Positions 27,557 through 36,755 of a DNA stretch of 64,000 bases are shown in pieces (position 1 is the stretch's first letter; each line of letters begins with the position of its first letter). The notes below the pieces were generated by a model. It saw nothing but the letters and a program-made list of their open reading frames with translations, searched no databases and had not been told where the DNA came from. The translations under genes were made by a program, and so were the position numbers. The stretch is taken from contig NZ_LMOJ01000012.1 in the NCBI RefSeq assembly GCF_001424165.1, positions 248,863 to 312,862 on the forward strand. Direction: 5' to 3'. The DNA comes from Massilia sp. Leaf139 (GTDB taxonomy: Bacteria > Pseudomonadota > Gammaproteobacteria > Burkholderiales > Burkholderiaceae_D).

Positions 27557-28492
27557 CTACGTCTGCGCCCACTCCTGCTGCATCTGCTTCACGTACGACG
27601 CCGGCGCGCTCTTCAATTCGTCGAAGGACACGATCTCGTACGCATCCGGCCGCGCCAGCAAAGCGCGCAGCAAGTCGTTGTTCAGCGCATGTCCCGACTT
27701 GTGCGCCTCGTAGGCCGCCAGCAGCGGATGCCCCACCAGGTACAAGTCGCCGATCGCATCGAGAATCTTGTGGCGCACGAATTCGTCGTCGTAGCGCAGG
27801 CCGTCCGCGTTGAGGATGCGGTATTCGTCCATCACGATCGCGTTTTCCAGCGAGCCGCCACGGGCCAGGCCCATGCCGCGCAGGCTCTCGACGTCCTGCA
27901 TGAAGCCGAAGGTGCGCGCCCGCGCCACGTCGTGCACGTAGGACACCTGGGCGAAATCGACCGTGGCGTTCTGCATGGTGCCGTCCACCGCCGGGTGGTT
28001 GAATTCGATGAAGAAGTCGAGCTTGAAGCCGTCGTGGGGTTTGAGTTTCGCCCACTTCTCGTTGTTGCCCGTGCCCTGGCGTACTTCCACTTCCTTCAGC
28101 ACGCGGATAAATTTCTTCGGCGCGGGCTGGTCCTGCACGCCCGCCTGCTGCAGCAGGAACACGAAGGACGAGGCCGACCCGTCCATGATCGGAATCTCTT
28201 CGGCCGTGACTTCGATGTACAGGTTGTCGATGCCCAGGCCGGCGCAGGCCGACATCAGGTGTTCGACGGTGGAGACGCGCGCGCCGCCCTTGATCAGCAC
28301 CGAGGCCATGCGCGTGTCGCCGACCACGTCGGCGCTGGACGGGAATTCGACCACCGGGTCGAGGTCGACGCGGCGGAACACGATGCCCGTGTCCGGTGCG
28401 GCCGGGCGCAGCGTCAGTTCGACCTTGCGGCCCGAGTGCAGCCCGACGCCGGTCGTGCGCACCAGTTCTTTGATGGTTCGTTGTTTGAGCAT
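27557..28492 (-). CDS. lpxC: UDP-3-O-acyl-N-acetylglucosamine deacetylase
   Basis: A 311-residue zinc hydrolase catalysing the committed step of lipid A synthesis. Zinc ligands His78, His241 and Asp245, the base Glu77 and catalytic His268 match the E. coli enzyme with a constant offset. The N-terminus [20 protein letters not shown] is standard, and length is normal. The gene is convergent with dciA and follows the DMT transporter region of the next unit. Confidence 0.98.
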   Translation of the reverse strand: MLKQRTIKELVRTTGVGLHSGRKVELTLRPAAPDTGIVFRRVDLDPVVEFPSSADVVGDTRMASVLIKGGARVSTVEHLMSACAGLGIDNLYIEVTAEEIPIMDGSASSFVFLLQQAGVQDQPAPKKFIRVLKEVEVRQGTGNNEKWAKLKPHDGFKLDFFIEFNHPAVDGTMQNATVDFAQVSYVHDVARARTFGFMQDVESLRGMGLARGGSLENAIVMDEYRILNADGLRYDDEFVRHKILDAIGDLYLVGHPLLAAYEAHKSGHALNNDLLRALLARPDAYEIVSFDELKSAPASYVKQMQQEWAQT

Positions 28493-28553
28493 GGCGCGAT
28501 TATATCTGCGCTTGAAAATCGGTGCCGGGCTCTAGCCTCGACTTATTGAAATG

Positions 28554-29444
28554 TCAAGGGTGTTCGGATTCAGCGTGGACTTTCTCATGGCGCACGAGAT
28601 AAATCCCGCTGCCGATAATGATCGCCGCCCCGATCAGCGTGTACTTATCCGGCAGTGCCTGCCACAGCAGCCAGTCGATCGCCACGCCCCAGGCCAGCGC
28701 CGAATACTCGAAGGGCGCCACCACCGAGGCTTCCCCATGGCTGAAGGCTTCGGTAATGGCCAGCTGGCCGAAGAAGCCGGAAATCGCCAGGCCCACCAGC
28801 AGCCAGACGTGGGCCGGATCCAGCGCCACCCAGTTGGGCGCGGCCAGCGTGGTCGCGCCGATCGCCATCAGCAGCATCAGCCAGAACATCATCTGGCGCG
28901 TGCTGTCCGTACGCGCCTGTACCCGCGCGGCAATCGCCGACACGGCATAGCAGACGGCCGAGGCCAGGATCGCCAGCCCGCCCAGGGTCAGCATGCCCTC
29001 GCCTTCCGGACGCAGCACGACCAGCACCCCGCCCAGTCCGACGACGATCGCGATCCAGCGCGCCAGGTTGACGGTCTCTTTTAAAAAGAACACCGACATC
29101 GCCGTGATCAGGGCCGGCGCGATGAAGAAGATCGAATAGGCTTCGGCGAGACTGAGCTGCTTCAGTCCATACGCGAACAGCGCCAGCATGCCGATGCCGA
29201 GCGCGCCGCGCAGCAGGTGCAGGCCCGGCTTCACCTGCAGCATGGTGCCGAAACCGCCGCGCCAGGCGACATAGGCGCACACCAAGGGCAGCGAAGAGAG
29301 CGCGCGCAGGGACGCCACCTGCATCGCCGGATAGTGCGCGGCGAGCAGCTTCATGGCCGTGTCCATCAGGGAGAACATGAGGACGGCGATCAGCATCGCG
29401 TAGATGCTGCGCAGGTTGCCGGAGCGGGGATGGGCGTTATGCAT
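28554..29444 (-). CDS. DMT-superfamily (EamA) transporter
   Basis: A 296-residue inner-membrane protein with ten predicted hydrophobic helices and two EamA repeats. Examples of helices are IYAMLIAVLMFSLMDTAMKL, AYSIFFIAPALITAMSVFFL and YTLIGAAIIIGSGIYLV. EamA proteins export or exchange small metabolites; the substrate cannot be told. It lies between the peroxiredoxin and lpxC genes. A terminator in front of it (29455-29478) suggests it is not simply read through from the peroxiredoxin gene. It starts 10 bp beyond that terminator, so its promoter is unclear. Confidence 0.88.
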   Translation of the reverse strand: MHNAHPRSGNLRSIYAMLIAVLMFSLMDTAMKLLAAHYPAMQVASLRALSSLPLVCAYVAWRGGFGTMLQVKPGLHLLRGALGIGMLALFAYGLKQLSLAEAYSIFFIAPALITAMSVFFLKETVNLARWIAIVVGLGGVLVVLRPEGEGMLTLGGLAILASAVCYAVSAIAARVQARTDSTRQMMFWLMLLMAIGATTLAAPNWVALDPAHVWLLVGLAISGFFGQLAITEAFSHGEASVVAPFEYSALAWGVAIDWLLWQALPDKYTLIGAAIIIGSGIYLVRHEKVHAESEHP

Positions 29445-29454
29445 GGCGACGGGA

Positions 29455-29478
29455 ACAAAAACGGCGCCGTGGCGCCGT
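29455..29478 (-). terminator. Rho-independent terminator of the peroxiredoxin gene
   Basis: Minus strand: ACGGCGCC/GGCGCCGT perfect stem, loop AC, followed by TTTTTGTT. It lies 23 bp after the peroxiredoxin stop. Confidence 0.85.
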
Positions 29479-29501
29479 CGGGTAGAACGAGAAAGCGAAG
29501 A

Positions 29502-30005
29502 TCAGCCCAGTTGCGACAGCATCGTTTCGGCGCTCGAGACGTCGAAACCGCCCTGCTCCACGTTCAGCTGGGTGACGACGCCGTCTTCGACGACCATCGA
29601 GTAGCGCTGCGAGCGCGTGCCCATGCCGTGCTTCGAGAAGTCGGCGTCCAGGCCCAGGGCTTTCGAGAAGGCGGCGTTCCCGTCGGCCATCATGCGCACG
29701 ATGCCGGTCGACTTCTGGTCGCGGCCCCAGGCGCCCATGACGAAGGCGTCATTCACCGAGATGCACCAGATTTCGTCGACGCCCTTGGCCTTCAGCGCGT
29801 CGGCGTGCTGGACGTAACCCGGCACGTGCTTGGCCGAGCAGGTCGGCGTGAATGCGCCCGGCAGGCCGAAGATGGCGATCTTCTTGCCCTTCGCCAGTTC
29901 GCTCACCTGGAAGGTGTTCGGGCCGAGCGCGCAGCCTTCGGTTTCGGTCTCGATGAATTCGGCCAGGGTGCCTTCCGGCAGGCGGTCGCCAATCTTGATG
30001 GTCAT
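29502..30005 (-). CDS. Prx5-type peroxiredoxin
   Basis: A 167-residue cytosolic peroxidase that reduces hydrogen peroxide and organic hydroperoxides. The peroxidatic site PGAFTPTCSAKHVPGY places Cys56 as the reactive cysteine, with the conserved Pro/Thr before it. Cys25 and Cys82 are further cysteines; no fused glutaredoxin domain is present. The ATG at 30005 has AGAGGAAGA upstream. A peroxiredoxin between ftsZ and lpxC is a known betaproteobacterial arrangement. Confidence 0.92.
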   Translation of the reverse strand: MTIKIGDRLPEGTLAEFIETETEGCALGPNTFQVSELAKGKKIAIFGLPGAFTPTCSAKHVPGYVQHADALKAKGVDEIWCISVNDAFVMGAWGRDQKSTGIVRMMADGNAAFSKALGLDADFSKHGMGTRSQRYSMVVEDGVVTQLNVEQGGFDVSSAETMLSQLG

Positions 30006-30135
30006 GCAGTCTTCCTCTAGTGTTGTTTTGGAATCCCGCCAGTATGCCTGATGCGGCGCGCCCTTGCACGGGACGGCCAGGATGCTACTATTGCCGCCAG
30101 ATAATTCACTCGCCACGAGATCACTGGAACCGACC

Positions 30136-30951
30136 ATGCGCCATGCCGTGCTTGCCATTCTCGACGCGCGCACGATCCGCGCGGTCAACAGGCGCTCCCG
30201 CTACGCCGACGCCCTGCGCGACGTGCCGCCGGCGCTCCTTCCCTTCTGGCGCGAGACGGCGCCCGACGAATTCCCCGGCATCCCGCCCTACGCACGTTTC
30301 TATGCCCGCTCCCTCGAAGCCCTGCTGAGCTTTTTCGATTGCGCGTCACGCGCGCGCCGGCCCTGCGGCCTGCCATCGAGCGCGGCGGACTCCGTCTGGC
30401 ATGCCTGGCTGCGGCTGGATCCCGACGGCCTCGAGCGATTCTGCCGGCACCATTTCGGGCGGACGATTGCGCATGTGGCCTCCGGCGACATGGCGGGACA
30501 GATGGGCGGCGCGCTTGCCGTCTGCCTGGTCGAAGCGCGCAAGCTCGATCGCCAGGCACCGGCGGCGTCCACCCTGCCCCGGCTGTTCGCACTCGACCGT
30601 GCGCTGCGCATGCCGCTCGGTTTCGGCTACACGCTTCAACAGGGCGCGGTGGCCTTTGCCCGGCTCGACAAGGCCGGCCTGCCGCAGGAGCCGGCCCGCC
30701 ACGTCGACCAGCTGGCGCCGCACGGCCTGTTCGCCGCCGGCTTGATCAGCGAAGCGGAATACGAGCTCGGCTCGATCATGGCCGCGCGCCGGCGCGAGGA
30801 TCCGGGCGCGCAGCCGGACGGAGCATGCGGCACCTTGGCGACGCAGGCTGGCGGCCGCTCCGCGGACTGCGCGGATGATGGCGCGAGCGGCGACAGTGGC
30901 GGCGCATCGGGCGATGGCGGCAGCTGCGGCGGAGGCTGCGGCGGCGACTAG
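30136..30951 (+). CDS. Protein with glycine-rich-domain-like core and Gly/Cys tail
   Basis: A 271-residue protein. The segment SVWHAWLRLDPDGLERFCRHHFGRTIAH (about 84-112) recalls the motif of so-called glycine-rich domain-containing (DUF1399-like) proteins, where a Trp-His pair and F-G-x-x-x-x-H are conserved. The last 40 residues are a low-complexity tail of Gly, Asp, Ser and Cys ending GGSCGGGCGGD. There is no signal peptide or clear membrane helix. The ATG at 30136 is the first plausible start. Function unknown. Confidence 0.65.
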   Translation: MRHAVLAILDARTIRAVNRRSRYADALRDVPPALLPFWRETAPDEFPGIPPYARFYARSLEALLSFFDCASRARRPCGLPSSAADSVWHAWLRLDPDGLERFCRHHFGRTIAHVASGDMAGQMGGALAVCLVEARKLDRQAPAASTLPRLFALDRALRMPLGFGYTLQQGAVAFARLDKAGLPQEPARHVDQLAPHGLFAAGLISEAEYELGSIMAARRREDPGAQPDGACGTLATQAGGRSADCADDGASGDSGGASGDGGSCGGGCGGD

Positions 30952-30967
30952 GACAGTCGCCCCGCCC

Positions 30968-31003
30968 GCTTATTGCGTTGCTTATTGCGTTGCTTATTGC
31001 GCC
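30968..31003. repeat. Three 12-bp tandem repeats at a gene end
   Basis: Three units of GCTTATTGCGTT (last one ends GCC). On the minus strand they triplicate the final CAA-TAA of the SUMF1-type gene, so each unit carries an in-frame stop. Confidence 0.85.
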
Positions 31004-32013
31004 GCCAGTGAGCGCCGATCGCGCTCCTGATCCTGCGCCCGCGCCAGCGCCGCGACGAAGCCGGCGTCCGGCACAGCGCAGGCCTTTGCCGTGCAGGCGC
31101 CGATGTCCTCGGCGATCCGGAAGCCCTCGCCCAGGCTGCTGGCATTGGTGCGCCCACCATGCCCGCGCGCCGCGCTGCGCAGCACCTGGCGCGAGGACGA
31201 ATAGCTGCCGCCGCGCGTGATGAAATAGTCGCCCTCGGTTTCGCAGCCGCGCGTCCAGGCCGAACCGTCGATGGGTGCGCCTTCGTAGTCCGGGTGCTGG
31301 CAGTCGGCCACCCATTCGGCGACGTTGCCCATCACATCGTGCAGGCCGAAGGCGTTCGGCTGGTACATGCCGACCACGCTCGTGTACTCGGCGACGTCGT
31401 CGCAGTCGGTCACCAGCATGTCGAGGCCGAAGTCGCGCTTGGCGGCGGCCCGGAAGCGGCGATCCTTCATGTTCGCGACCTCGCACAGGCGCTCGGGCGC
31501 GTCGCCCGAGGGGTATTTGCTCGTGCTGCCGGCGCGCGCCGCGTATTCCCACTCGGCCTCGCTCGGCAACCGGAAGCGCCGGCCGGTCTGCTGCGACAGC
31601 CAGGCCACATAGGCGTTCGCGTCTTCCCAGGTCACGCACAGCGCCGGATGGAACTCGGTCGGGGCGTGCACGGGCGCGTCCCATGCGGTGTCGGCCAGCT
31701 TGATGCCTTCGGCCCTGTCGTACTGCCAGCACTGTGCCTGGGTCTTGTGGCCGGTCGCGGCGACGAACTGGCGGAACTGGCCGACTGTCGTCTCGTACTT
31801 CGCCATGCGGAAGGACGGCACCGTGACGGTGTGCACCGGCCTCTCTCCCGGATTATGGCTGCCGTCGCCGATGCGCGGCTCGCTGCTGCCCATCGCGAAC
31901 GAACCGGCGGGAATGGTGACCATCGGCGGGACGATGGGTGCAGCGCCCGGCTTGGCGGCCTGCACGGCGAGTGCGGCGCATGCGAGGGACAGGAAAACGA
32001 TGGCTTGCTTCAT
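30994..32013 (-). CDS. Exported SUMF1/FGE-fold protein, probably not an active FGE
   Basis: A 339-residue exported protein. Signal peptide 1-19 (ends VQAA). The rest is a formylglycine-generating-enzyme (FGE-sulfatase) domain with FAMGSS, TVGQFRQFVAATGH, RFRLPSEAEWEYAARAG, MGNVAEWV and RGGSYSSS. True FGE enzymes have a Cys pair soon after RGGS; here this reads RGGSYSSSRQVLRSAARG, so the copper-binding cysteines are missing. It is thus more likely a binding or structural protein of this fold. The ATG at 32013 follows AAGGAG. It lies downstream of a LytTR two-component system and may be its target. Confidence 0.85.
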   Translation of the reverse strand: MKQAIVFLSLACAALAVQAAKPGAAPIVPPMVTIPAGSFAMGSSEPRIGDGSHNPGERPVHTVTVPSFRMAKYETTVGQFRQFVAATGHKTQAQCWQYDRAEGIKLADTAWDAPVHAPTEFHPALCVTWEDANAYVAWLSQQTGRRFRLPSEAEWEYAARAGSTSKYPSGDAPERLCEVANMKDRRFRAAAKRDFGLDMLVTDCDDVAEYTSVVGMYQPNAFGLHDVMGNVAEWVADCQHPDYEGAPIDGSAWTRGCETEGDYFITRGGSYSSSRQVLRSAARGHGGRTNASSLGEGFRIAEDIGACTAKACAVPDAGFVAALARAQDQERDRRSLAAQ

Positions 32014-32154
32014 TCGGGGCTCCTTGCGTTGTCGTGGAGATCGGGGACGGCGATATGCCGTCCCTGCATGTCCACAGATTGACCGCAGGCCAGCCCGGCG
32101 GCGATTCCACTGCGACGGTTCGACAATGGCGCCGACGATTGGCAAGGAAGCGCG

Positions 32155-32913
32155 CTACATCGCCTGGAACAGCGGCACGTAGGCGCGGCTCACCGGCAGC
32201 TCGGCCGCATGGCCGCGCATACGCAGGAACAGGCGGCTGGCGTCGTCGCGGCGGGTGCCGGCCAGGTGGGCCAGGTTGACGATGGTGGAGCGGTGCACCT
32301 GCCAGAAGTGATCCGGGTCGAGCCGGGCGGCCAGCTCGGCCACCGGACTGCGGATCAGGTATTCGTCGCCCGCGGTGCGCACCACCGTGTACTTGTCGTC
32401 GGACTGAAAGAACAGGATCTCGTCGACGGCGATGTTGTGCACCATGCCGCCCTTCGCCGCGCGCACGTAACGCAGGCGCTCGCCCGCGGGCGCGGCCTGC
32501 TCGATCAGGCGGCGCATGGTCTGGGCCAGGGTCGCGTCGCCGGACGCGCTCGGGGCCGCCAGCGAACGCCGCACCCGCTCCAGGGTGCGCCCGAGACGGT
32601 CGGCGCGCAGCGGCTTGAGCAGGTAATCGAGGGCCGCGTGCTCGAAGGCCTCGATCGCATATTCGTCGTAGGCGGTGACGAACACGACCCGCGTCGCGCC
32701 TTCGATCCCCTGCGCCACCTCCAGGCCCGACAGGCCCGGCATGCGGATGTCGAGGAAGGCCAGCTCCGGTTCGAGTTCGGCGATGGCGGCGGCCGCCTCG
32801 ATGCCGTTTGCGGCCACGCGCACGGTCTGGAGTTCGGGCCAGAGGCGCTCCAGCAGTTGTTTCAGATGCTGGGCAAGATGGGGTTCGTCGTCGGCGATGA
32901 GTGCACGTGTCAT
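32155..32913 (-). CDS. LytTR-family response regulator
   Basis: A 252-residue regulator. The receiver domain (about 1-118) has acidic residues Asp8, Asp9 and the phosphoacceptor Asp55 in FLDIRMPG. The C-terminal LytTR DNA-binding domain (about 145-250) includes VDEILFFQSDDKYTVVRT and the HRSTIVNLAHL stretch. It is the AlgR/LytR type. Its ATG overlaps the kinase stop (ATGA), so both are one unit. Confidence 0.93.
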   Translation of the reverse strand: MTRALIADDEPHLAQHLKQLLERLWPELQTVRVAANGIEAAAAIAELEPELAFLDIRMPGLSGLEVAQGIEGATRVVFVTAYDEYAIEAFEHAALDYLLKPLRADRLGRTLERVRRSLAAPSASGDATLAQTMRRLIEQAAPAGERLRYVRAAKGGMVHNIAVDEILFFQSDDKYTVVRTAGDEYLIRSPVAELAARLDPDHFWQVHRSTIVNLAHLAGTRRDDASRLFLRMRGHAAELPVSRAYVPLFQAM

Positions 32914-34055
32914 GGGTTGGCCCGATAAGGAAGTTCGATGCCGGCGCTGGCGCCGCCGCTGCCGGCGCCGGCCAGGGTCAGCCGGCCGCGTTCGCCGTAA
33001 CGGTGCTGCAGGCGGGCGCGGATGTTCGCCAGCGCCATGCCGCTGCCGGCGCGCAGGGAGGGTTTCGATTCAGTATGCTCGTTGAACCCGAGCCCGTCGT
33101 CGTCGACGCGGATGCGCAGCCGGCCGTCCTCGACACAGGCGTGCACGCGCACGCAGCCGCCGTCGACCTTCGGCTCCAGCCCGTGGCGGATCGCGTTCTC
33201 GACCAGGGGCTGCAACAGCAGCGGCGGCAGCCGCGCGGCGCGTGCCTCCTTGTCCGCCTCCACCGAAAAGCGCAGGCGCGCGCCCATGCGGATCTGCAGC
33301 AGGCGCAGGTAGTTGGCGGCCATGTCGAGTTCCGCGCCCAGCGTGGTCTCGGCCGCGCGCAATTGCGTCAGCCCGGCGCGCAGGTGATCCGAAAAGGCTT
33401 CGAGCATCGCGCGCGCACGGTCGGTGTCGGTTTCGAGCAGGCTCTCGATATTGGCCAGGGTGTTGAACAGGAAGTGCGGCTCGATCTGCGCGTGCAGCAG
33501 GCGCAGCTGCGCTTCGGCGGCCTGGGCCTGCAAGGCATAGCGCTGCAGGCGCACGCGCCAGACGAGGGCGCCGACCACCGCCAGGAACGGCAGGAATTGC
33601 AGGAAGCGCAGTTGCCGCCCCAGTACCGAGGACGTGAACAGCTCGCTCTCCGGATAGACCCAGGCCAGCACCAGGCTGCCGAGCAGGTTGCCGGTCATGA
33701 TGCCGGCGACGAGCAGCAGGCTGACCAGCCCCGCCGAGCGCCAGTCGCGCACCGGCGACAGCATCGCCAGGCGCGCCTCGGGCAGACACCATTCGGCCAG
33801 GCGCACCAGCGCCAGGATCGACAGCGCGATGACCTGGAACAGCAGCAGCACGCCGATCGCCAGGCGCCGCAGGAAGGCCGGATCGGGCACCTGCACCGCC
33901 ACCACCCCGGACATGCCCAGCAGGCACAGCGCGCCCCAGGCGAGCAGGGCCAGCAGGCTGGCGATCAGCACCCGCGCCCACGCCGGCCCGTCATGGTGCT
34001 TGCGCAACGTCCAGAAGGAACGCCAGGAGGAGAAGACGGCGGAAGTGATCAACAT
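32910..34055 (-). CDS. LytS/AlgZ-type sensor histidine kinase
   Basis: A 381-residue membrane kinase. Four hydrophobic segments occupy about 25-52, 65-88, 108-132 and 150-168. The His_kinase domain follows, with phosphoacceptor His194 in QIEPHFLFN, and an HATPase region with VENAIRHGL and DDDGLGF. There is no large extracellular sensor domain, as usual in the LytS/YehU/AlgZ group. It is cotranscribed with the LytTR regulator and sits between that and ftsZ, whose terminator separates them. Confidence 0.92.
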   Translation of the reverse strand: MLITSAVFSSWRSFWTLRKHHDGPAWARVLIASLLALLAWGALCLLGMSGVVAVQVPDPAFLRRLAIGVLLLFQVIALSILALVRLAEWCLPEARLAMLSPVRDWRSAGLVSLLLVAGIMTGNLLGSLVLAWVYPESELFTSSVLGRQLRFLQFLPFLAVVGALVWRVRLQRYALQAQAAEAQLRLLHAQIEPHFLFNTLANIESLLETDTDRARAMLEAFSDHLRAGLTQLRAAETTLGAELDMAANYLRLLQIRMGARLRFSVEADKEARAARLPPLLLQPLVENAIRHGLEPKVDGGCVRVHACVEDGRLRIRVDDDGLGFNEHTESKPSLRAGSGMALANIRARLQHRYGERGRLTLAGAGSGGASAGIELPYRANP

Positions 34056-34097
34056 CGTCTCAGTTTACGTGAGGGCGCGCGGCAAAAGCCGGGCATA

Positions 34098-34137
34098 TAA
34101 AAAACCGGGTTCGGAGCCTGCGCCCCGAACCCGGTTT
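34098..34137 (-). terminator. Rho-independent terminator of ftsZ and the dcw cluster
   Basis: AAACCGGGTTCGG/CCGAACCCGGTTT form a perfect 13-bp stem with a 10-base loop, followed on the minus strand by TTTTTTAT. It is 20 bp past the ftsZ stop. Confidence 0.93.
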
Positions 34138-34157
34138 CTATTCAAGCTTCGAGAAGC

Positions 34158-35351
34158 TTAGTCGGCCTGCTTGCGCAGAAAGGCCGGAATGTCGTAGGTC
34201 TCGACGCCATTGCGCTGCATTGCCTGCACCTGTTCCGATGCCTGCTCACGGCGCCACACGGCCGGCTGCTTCATGCCGACGTCGCCGGCGGAAGCGTGGC
34301 CCATGTGGACGCCGGCGGTCACGGCCGCGGTGCCCGACATCATCGGCGCATTGTAGGTACCGGTGCGCAGCACCTGCTGCGGCTGCACCAGCTGCATCTT
34401 CTGCGCCTTGCCCAGGCCGGTCGCAACGACGGTCACGCGGATCTCGTCGCCCATCTCGTCGTCGTAGGCGATGCCCTGTGCGATCGACGCGTCGGCGGCG
34501 GCGAAGGCGCGCACGGCGGCCATGACTTCCTTGATCTCGCGGCCCTTCAGGCCGCGGCTGGCGGTGACGTTGACCAGCACGCCCTTGGCGCCCGACAGGT
34601 CGATACCGTCCAGCAGCGGCGAAGCGACGGCCTGCTCGGCGGCGATGCGCGCGCGGTCGACGCCGGAAGCGGTGGCGGTGCCCATCATGGCCTTGCCCTG
34701 CTCGCTCATGATGGTCTTCACGTCGTTGAAGTCGACGTTGATGTGACCCGGCACGTTGATGATCTCGGCGATACCGGCGACGGCGTTGTTCAGGACGTCG
34801 TCGGCGTGCTTCATCCAGTCGAGCATCGATTCGTCTTCGTAGATCTCTTCCAGCTTTTCGTTCAGGATGATGATCAGCGAGTCGACGTGCTTCGACAGCT
34901 CTTCCAGGCCCGCTTCGGCCACGTCCATGCACTTCTTGCCTTCGTACGAGAACGGCTTGGAGACCACGGCCACGGTCAGCGCGCCCATCGTCTTGGCCAC
35001 TTCGGCCACGATCGGTGCGGCGCCGGTGCCGGTGCCGCCGCCCATGCCGGCGGCGATGAAGACCATGTGCGCGCCGCGCAGCGAATCCTCGATGCGCGAG
35101 CGGGTCTGTTCGGCCAGCTGGCGGCCGACTTCAGGACGCATGCCTGCACCCAGGCCGGACTCGCCGATCTGGATGATGTTGTTCGCACTCGAAACGGCGA
35201 GCGCCTGGGCATCGGTGTTGGCGGCGATGAACTCGACGCCCGACACACCTTTGTTGATCATGTGCTGCACGGCGTTACCGCCTGCACCACCCACGCCGAC
35301 GACCTTGATCACCGTTCCCAGTGCTGCGTTATCGACCATATCGAACTCCAT
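34158..35351 (-). CDS. ftsZ: Cell division GTPase FtsZ
   Basis: A 397-residue tubulin homologue that forms the division ring. The GTP-binding signature GGGTGTG is at 104-110. The conserved core runs to about 320, then a variable linker and the C-terminal peptide YDIPAFLRKQAD, which binds FtsA and other partners. The ATG at 35351 follows TAGGAGT. It is the last gene of the dcw cluster, with a 160-bp gap from ftsA that holds a likely dedicated promoter. Confidence 0.98.
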   Translation of the reverse strand: MEFDMVDNAALGTVIKVVGVGGAGGNAVQHMINKGVSGVEFIAANTDAQALAVSSANNIIQIGESGLGAGMRPEVGRQLAEQTRSRIEDSLRGAHMVFIAAGMGGGTGTGAAPIVAEVAKTMGALTVAVVSKPFSYEGKKCMDVAEAGLEELSKHVDSLIIILNEKLEEIYEDESMLDWMKHADDVLNNAVAGIAEIINVPGHINVDFNDVKTIMSEQGKAMMGTATASGVDRARIAAEQAVASPLLDGIDLSGAKGVLVNVTASRGLKGREIKEVMAAVRAFAAADASIAQGIAYDDEMGDEIRVTVVATGLGKAQKMQLVQPQQVLRTGTYNAPMMSGTAAVTAGVHMGHASAGDVGMKQPAVWRREQASEQVQAMQRNGVETYDIPAFLRKQAD

Positions 35352-35436
35352 GATGTGACTCCTAATTTTCAAAGTGCTATATCCATGCACCAAACCTCAT
35401 AAGGGTATCAGGCCTAGCGCATGGATACTGCTAAGT

Positions 35437-35465
35437 ATTATAAAAAATATGTGTTTTGTATCGAA
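35437..35465 (-). promoter_or_regulatory. Likely ftsZ promoter
   Basis: On the minus strand a perfect -10 box TATAAT (35442-35437) lies in an AT-rich stretch about 85 bp upstream of the ftsZ start. A weak -35-like TTCGAT lies 17 bp upstream (35460-35465). This would allow ftsZ to be expressed above the level of upstream dcw genes. Confidence 0.55.
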
Positions 35466-35511
35466 TCAAAGACGCTTCTTGAACACGCCTGCATTACCGC
35501 TTAGAAACTGT

Positions 35512-36744
35512 TTAGAAATTACCCAAGAACCATTCCTTCATGCGCTGCCAGACCGCCTTCACCGAGCTGTCCTGACGCGTCACGGTGTAGCCGCGCATGT
35601 ACTGCTTTTTCGCTTCCATCAACAGTCCCAGCACCGTCGCGTAGCGCGGGCTGCGCACCACGTCGGCCAGCTGGCCGCGGTAGTCCGGCGTGCCCAGGCG
35701 CGTCGGTTTCAGGAACATGTCTTCGGCCATCTCGATCATCCCCGGCATCATCGAGGTGCCGCCGGTGAGCACCACGCCCGAGGACAGCACGTCTTCGTAG
35801 CCGGACTCGCGTAGCACCTGGTGCACCATGGCGAACAGCTCTTCGACGCGCGGCTCGATGACGGCGGCCAGCGCCTGGCGCGAGAGCGCGCGCGGGCCGC
35901 GGTCGCCCAGGCCCGGCACCTCGAGCGTTTCGCCCGGATCGGCCATCACCTGCTTGGCCACGCCGTAGCGCAGCTTGATTTCCTCGGCCTCGCCGGTCGG
36001 CGTGCGCAGCGCCATCGCAATGTCGCTGGTGATCTGGTCGCCGGCGATCGGGATCACGGCCGTGTGGCGGATCGCGCCTTCGGAATACACCGCGATGTCG
36101 GTGGTGCCGCCGCCGATGTCGATGATGACGACGCCGAGCTCCTTCTCGTCGACCGTCAGCACGGCGTCGGCCGAGGCCATCGGCTGCAGGATCAGGTCGG
36201 ACACTTCCAGGCCGCAGCGGCGCACGCACTTGACGATGTTCTGCACCGCCGACACCGCGCCGGTGACGATGTGCACCTTCACCTCGAGGCGGATGCCGCT
36301 CATGCCGATCGGCTCGCGCACGTCTTCCTGGCTGTCGACGATGAATTCCTGCGGCACCGTGTGCAGCAGCTGCTGGTCGGTCGGGATGTTGACGGCCTTG
36401 GCCGTCTCGATCACGCGCGCGACGTCGGTCGGCGTGACTTCCTTGTCCTTGATCGCCACCATGCCGCGCGAGTTGAACGAACGGATATGGCTGCCGGCGA
36501 TGCCCGCGTAGACATTGCGGATCTTGCAGTCGGCCATGAGCTCGGCCTCCTCGAGCGCACGCTGGATCGATTCGACGGTGGCCTCGATGTTGACCACGAC
36601 GCCCTTCTTCAATCCCTTCGACTCGTGCTGACCGAGGCCGATGACCTCGTGGCGTCCGTCGGACATCACTTCGGCCACCACCGCCACCACCTTCGAGGTG
36701 CCGATGTCGAGGCCGACGATCAGGTTTTTCGCGTCTTTTGTCAT
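35512..36744 (-). CDS. ftsA: Cell division protein FtsA
   Basis: A 410-residue actin-fold protein that anchors FtsZ to the membrane. The N-terminal VGLDIGTSKVVAVVAE is the phosphate-1 motif, IDIGGGTTDIAVYSEG (about 201-216) is phosphate-2, and LTGGTSMMPG the adenosine motif. The C-terminal amphipathic helix (KEWFLGNF) is the membrane-targeting sequence. It starts 11 bp after ftsQ. Confidence 0.97.
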   Translation of the reverse strand: MTKDAKNLIVGLDIGTSKVVAVVAEVMSDGRHEVIGLGQHESKGLKKGVVVNIEATVESIQRALEEAELMADCKIRNVYAGIAGSHIRSFNSRGMVAIKDKEVTPTDVARVIETAKAVNIPTDQQLLHTVPQEFIVDSQEDVREPIGMSGIRLEVKVHIVTGAVSAVQNIVKCVRRCGLEVSDLILQPMASADAVLTVDEKELGVVIIDIGGGTTDIAVYSEGAIRHTAVIPIAGDQITSDIAMALRTPTGEAEEIKLRYGVAKQVMADPGETLEVPGLGDRGPRALSRQALAAVIEPRVEELFAMVHQVLRESGYEDVLSSGVVLTGGTSMMPGMIEMAEDMFLKPTRLGTPDYRGQLADVVRSPRYATVLGLLMEAKKQYMRGYTVTRQDSSVKAVWQRMKEWFLGNF

Positions 36745-36755
36745 TGCTCGCCTGC

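Noticed and set aside
30994..32013. Call as an active formylglycine-generating enzyme
   Set aside because: The cysteine pair after RGGS is replaced by Ser/Arg/Gln residues and no sulfatase gene is adjacent.
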